Assembly (NCBI GenBank): GCA_007127385.1
Contig: SKZM01000012.1
Location: forward strand, 1 to 7,077
DNA: 7,077 nt
Reading direction: 5' to 3'
Origin: Methanosalsum sp.
GTDB lineage: Archaea; Halobacteriota; Methanosarcinia; Methanosarcinales; Methanosarcinaceae
Shown here in pieces: positions 4,437-7,077 of this stretch. The number at the start of each line of letters is the position of its first letter. The stretch's first letter is position 1. The position numbers and the translations under genes are program-made. The notes under the pieces are model-generated. The model was not told the DNA's origin. It did no database searches and saw only the letters and a list, made by a program, of their open reading frames with translations.

Positions 4437-6173
4437 ATGAAAGTTAAAATAACAGAAACTGTTCTAAGAGATGCACACCAGTCGCTGCTGGCAACCAGAA
4501 TGCGCACGACTGATATGCTGCCAGTGGTTGATAAACTGGACGAGGTCGGATATTTTTCTCTTGAAATGTGGGGAGGTGCAACATTTGATACATGTATTCG
4601 CTACCTGAATGAGGATCCATGGGAACGCCTCAGAGAACTCAAAAGCAGAATGAAAAATACACCAGCTCAGATGTTGCTTAGAGGACAGAACCTTGTAGGT
4701 TATCGCCACTATTCTGATGACGTGGTTGATAAATTTGTCACCAAAGCCCATGAAAACGGCATAGATATATTCCGTATATTCGATGCTGTAAATGATATAA
4801 GGAACATGCAAAAAGCCATTGAAGTCGCAAAAAGGGAAGGTGCACACGTACAGGGAACTATCTGTTATACGATCAGTCCTGTACATACAATTGACAAATA
4901 CGTGGAATTTGCAAAAGAACTTGAGCAAATGGATTGTGATTCTCTATGTATAAAGGATATGGCAGGGCTTCTTTCCCCAAATAATGCCAGGATGCTGATA
5001 GAAGCGCTTAAAAAAGAGACATCGCTGCCTATAGCATTACATTGTCACTGCACTTCGGGAATGGCACCTATGAGCTACATGGCTGCCTGTGAGGCAGGAG
5101 TGGATATACTGGATACTGCACTTTCACCTCTCTCATGGGGTACTTCCCAGCCACCTTCAGAATCCACTGTAGCCGGATTGGAAGGAACTCCTTATGAAAC
5201 CGGACTTGACCTTAAATCAATGACAGAGGCTGCACAGTATTTCAGAAAACTGAAGTCAAAATATCAGTGTATTCTTGACCCAATCTCAGAACAGATAGAT
5301 ACAAATGTTCTGCTGTATCAGATCCCAGGCGGAATGCTTTCAAATCTTGTATCTCAGCTCAAAGAACAGAATGCCCTTGATAAATATGAGGATGTTCTGG
5401 AAGAGATGCCAAGAGTACGAGCGGAACTTGGTTATCCACCTCTGGTAACTCCAACAAGCCAGATTGTTGGTACTCAGGCAGTCCTGAATGTTCTCATGGG
5501 AGAAAGGTATAAGGTCATTCCAAAAGAGGTCAAGGATTATGTACGTGGACTTTATGGAAGGCCTCCCCAGCCGATTAGTGAAGATATGGTTGCAAAGATA
5601 ATCGAAGATGAGGTACCAATTACAGTTCGGCCTGCAGATTTACTGGAACCTGAATATGATAAAATGAAAAAAGAGGCTGAGGATCTTGGACTCATCAAAA
5701 AGGAAGAAGATATTCTTACGTATATACTCTATCCTGCAATTGCTCCCAAATTCCTGAGGGGTGAGGCATCTGAAGAAGTCCTTACTCCGGTTAAATCCGG
5801 TGAGACTCAGAGACTTGCACAAGAAATCTATTCTGGCCCAGTCGAGTTCAAGGTGGAAGTTGAAGGTGATGTATTCAATGTGAAAGTGGAACCAAAAGAT
5901 GGCAGTGTCAAAATATCCGAGTCAGGATCCACTGACAAACCTAAACCCGATTCATCATCAGAGGGAAGTGTTACATGCAATATGCAGGGAATGGTTCTCT
6001 CGGTTGATGTAAAAGTGGGTGATCAGGTTAACCCGGGTGATACAATATGCGTGATTGAAGCTATGAAGATGGAAAACTCCATAAGTGCAAACCAGGGGGG
6101 CATTGTCAAGGAAATATTTGTGTCCGATGGAGATGCAGTCAGTACCGGTGATGTACTGATAGTGATTGAATAA
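4437..6173 (+). CDS. pycB: Pyruvate carboxylase subunit B (carboxyltransferase plus biotin carrier)
   Basis: A complete 578-residue protein, the usual size for archaeal PycB. It carries biotin and transfers its carboxyl group to pyruvate, giving oxaloacetate. The N-terminal carboxyltransferase barrel (about 1-270) opens with ETVLRDAHQSLLATRMRT, where Asp12 is the expected metal ligand. Lys173 in CIKDMAG is the expected carbamylated lysine, and His202 and His204 (LHCHCTSG) are the other metal ligands. A conserved carboxylase domain follows to about 480, then a Ser/Pro/Asp-rich hinge (about 494-511), then a biotinyl domain with EAMKMENS and biotin site Lys544. The related oxaloacetate decarboxylase alpha subunit has the same layout, but the biotin carboxylase gene directly downstream and the absence of a membrane beta subunit favour pyruvate carboxylase. 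Start: ATG 4437 with GAGGG six bases upstream. A biotin ligase is needed for activity and is not in the window. Confidence 0.95.
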   Translation: MKVKITETVLRDAHQSLLATRMRTTDMLPVVDKLDEVGYFSLEMWGGATFDTCIRYLNEDPWERLRELKSRMKNTPAQMLLRGQNLVGYRHYSDDVVDKFVTKAHENGIDIFRIFDAVNDIRNMQKAIEVAKREGAHVQGTICYTISPVHTIDKYVEFAKELEQMDCDSLCIKDMAGLLSPNNARMLIEALKKETSLPIALHCHCTSGMAPMSYMAACEAGVDILDTALSPLSWGTSQPPSESTVAGLEGTPYETGLDLKSMTEAAQYFRKLKSKYQCILDPISEQIDTNVLLYQIPGGMLSNLVSQLKEQNALDKYEDVLEEMPRVRAELGYPPLVTPTSQIVGTQAVLNVLMGERYKVIPKEVKDYVRGLYGRPPQPISEDMVAKIIEDEVPITVRPADLLEPEYDKMKKEAEDLGLIKKEEDILTYILYPAIAPKFLRGEASEEVLTPVKSGETQRLAQEIYSGPVEFKVEVEGDVFNVKVEPKDGSVKISESGSTDKPKPDSSSEGSVTCNMQGMVLSVDVKVGDQVNPGDTICVIEAMKMENSISANQGGIVKEIFVSDGDAVSTGDVLIVIE

Positions 6174-6193
6174 ACGACAGGGATTGATTGGTC

Positions 6194-7077
6194 ATGTTTA
6201 ACAAAGTACTTGTTGCAAACAGAGGTGAAATTGCAATCCGAATTATGCGTGCCTGTAAAGAGCTTGGGGTTTCTACAGTTGCAGTATATTCTGATGCCGA
6301 TAGTAACGCTCTTTTTACAAAGTATGCAGATGAAGCTTATGTGATAGGACCACCGCCTGCAAGTAAGAGCTATCTCAATATTGACGCAATACTTGAGGTT
6401 GCCGAAAAAAGTGGTGCTGAAGGAATACATCCAGGATATGGTTTTCTTTCAGAGAACTCAAAGTTTGCAGAAGCATGTGAAAAGGCAGGAATTAATTTCA
6501 TTGGTCCGCCAAGCAAGGTAATTGAACAGATGGGAAGTAAAATTGCTGCACGTTCAACCATGGAAAAAGCAGGAGTTCCTGTTGTACCCGGCAGTGGAGA
6601 ACCCATTGAAGATATTGATGTAGCTATGGAGATTGCAGATTCGATAGGATATCCTGTGATGGTTAAGGCTTCTGCCGGAGGTGGGGGGATTGGAATGAAG
6701 GTAGTAAAGTCCAGAGAGAACTTTAAAGCTGCCGTCAGCTCGATCCAGTCCGTTGCCAGATCAACATTTGGTGACCCCACTCTCTTCATTGAAAAATATC
6801 TTCCAGAGCCAAGACATATTGAGTTCCAGATACTGGCAGATAAATATGGAAATACCGTTTACGTATCTGACAGGGAATGTTCAATCCAGCGCAGACATCA
6901 GAAGCTTATCGAAGAAGCACCATCTCCTGTTATGACTCCTGAATTTCGTGAAGAAATGGGCAATGTAGCTGTAAAGGCAGCAAAGACAATAGATTATGAA
7001 AATGCCGGAACAGTTGAATTCCTTTATTCACAGGGTGATTTCTACTTCCTTGAAGTAAACACCAGATTACAGGTAGA
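6194..7077 (+). CDS. pycA: Pyruvate carboxylase subunit A (biotin carboxylase), N-terminal part (3' end outside window)
   Basis: The frame is open from ATG 6194 to the window end: 294 complete codons of a family of about 490-500. It uses ATP and bicarbonate to carboxylate the biotin on PycB. The start [19 protein letters not shown] is the classic biotin carboxylase N-terminus. ATP-grasp residues align closely with E. coli AccC: Lys116, Lys158 ahead of the glycine-rich loop [11 protein letters not shown], the Glu200-Lys201 pair, His208, Lys237, Glu275, Glu287, Asn289 and Arg291 in EVNTRLQV. Sequence ends just before the catalytic Glu expected next (VE-H). It follows pycB by 20 bp with only a weak GGT before the start, so it is probably translated from the same mRNA. 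AccC of acetyl-CoA carboxylase is the alternative by sequence, but the PycB partner decides the call. Confidence 0.95.
   Translation, partial: MFNKVLVANRGEIAIRIMRACKELGVSTVAVYSDADSNALFTKYADEAYVIGPPPASKSYLNIDAILEVAEKSGAEGIHPGYGFLSENSKFAEACEKAGINFIGPPSKVIEQMGSKIAARSTMEKAGVPVVPGSGEPIEDIDVAMEIADSIGYPVMVKASAGGGGIGMKVVKSRENFKAAVSSIQSVARSTFGDPTLFIEKYLPEPRHIEFQILADKYGNTVYVSDRECSIQRRHQKLIEEAPSPVMTPEFREEMGNVAVKAAKTIDYENAGTVEFLYSQGDFYFLEVNTRLQV

Noticed and set aside
4464..4928. 154-codon reverse-strand open frame inside pycB
   Set aside because: It lies entirely opposite well-conserved carboxyltransferase sequence, has no recognisable domain and shows Cys/Ile/His-rich antisense composition.
4437..6173. 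Oxaloacetate decarboxylase alpha subunit (oadA)
   Set aside because: The domain layout is the same, but pycA lies 20 bp downstream and there is no membrane-bound beta or gamma subunit gene, so a pyruvate carboxylase subunit fits better.
6023..6789. Two overlapping reverse-strand open frames (135 and 139 codons) opposite pycB end and pycA
   Set aside because: They are antisense to the biotinyl domain and ATP-grasp coding sequence and resemble no protein; they are shadows of real genes.
1..7077. CRISPR array, tRNA, rRNA, insertion sequence or prophage
   Set aside because: No regularly spaced repeats, no cloverleaf or rRNA-like sequence, no transposase and no terminal repeats were seen by reading through the window.

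Overview
The window looks like a methanogenic archaeon of the Methanosarcinales type (Methanolobus, Methanococcoides or Methanosarcina-like). Three signs support this. There is a CheR-CheC-CheD-CheC chemotaxis block. The pyruvate carboxylase is of the two-subunit kind typical of methanogens, with the biotin subunit gene (pycB) directly ahead of the biotin carboxylase gene (pycA). The intergenic DNA is AT-rich and carries archaeal-style elements: TATA-like boxes, GGTGAT-type ribosome binding sites and a T-rich candidate terminator. The genus is inference; I could not run a search. All genes I support are on the + strand.

Positions 1-2258 are the 3' end of a chemotaxis operon: the last half of cheR, then cheC, cheD and a second cheC. 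These proteins set receptor methylation (CheR), receptor deamidation (CheD) and CheY-P dephosphorylation (CheC). The two CheC proteins are divergent paralogues. By eye each has lost the active-site Asn in a different one of its two phosphatase motifs: motif 2 in the first copy, motif 1 in the second. Positions 2325-2792 encode a strongly acidic protein I do not recognise, preceded by a short palindrome and a wider inverted repeat.

Positions 2907-4153 hold two tightly spaced genes for paralogous soluble proteins of about 200 residues. I do not recognise the family. The pair shares a Cys-Pro, a Cys-x2-His-Gln and a C-terminal Cys at equivalent positions, which suggests a redox, metal or ligand-binding sensor or enzyme. 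They have their own candidate promoter and end at a T-rich candidate terminator.

Positions 4154-4436 are AT-rich non-coding DNA with a 17-bp palindrome, a TATA-like box, and a perfect 8-bp inverted repeat (ATCAGGTA / TACCTGAT) that brackets a second TATA-like box just ahead of pycB. From 4437 to the window end lie pycB (complete) and pycA (first 294 codons). Together they make oxaloacetate from pyruvate, bicarbonate and ATP, feeding the partial TCA pathway used for biosynthesis in methanogens. No tRNA, rRNA, CRISPR array or mobile element was seen.
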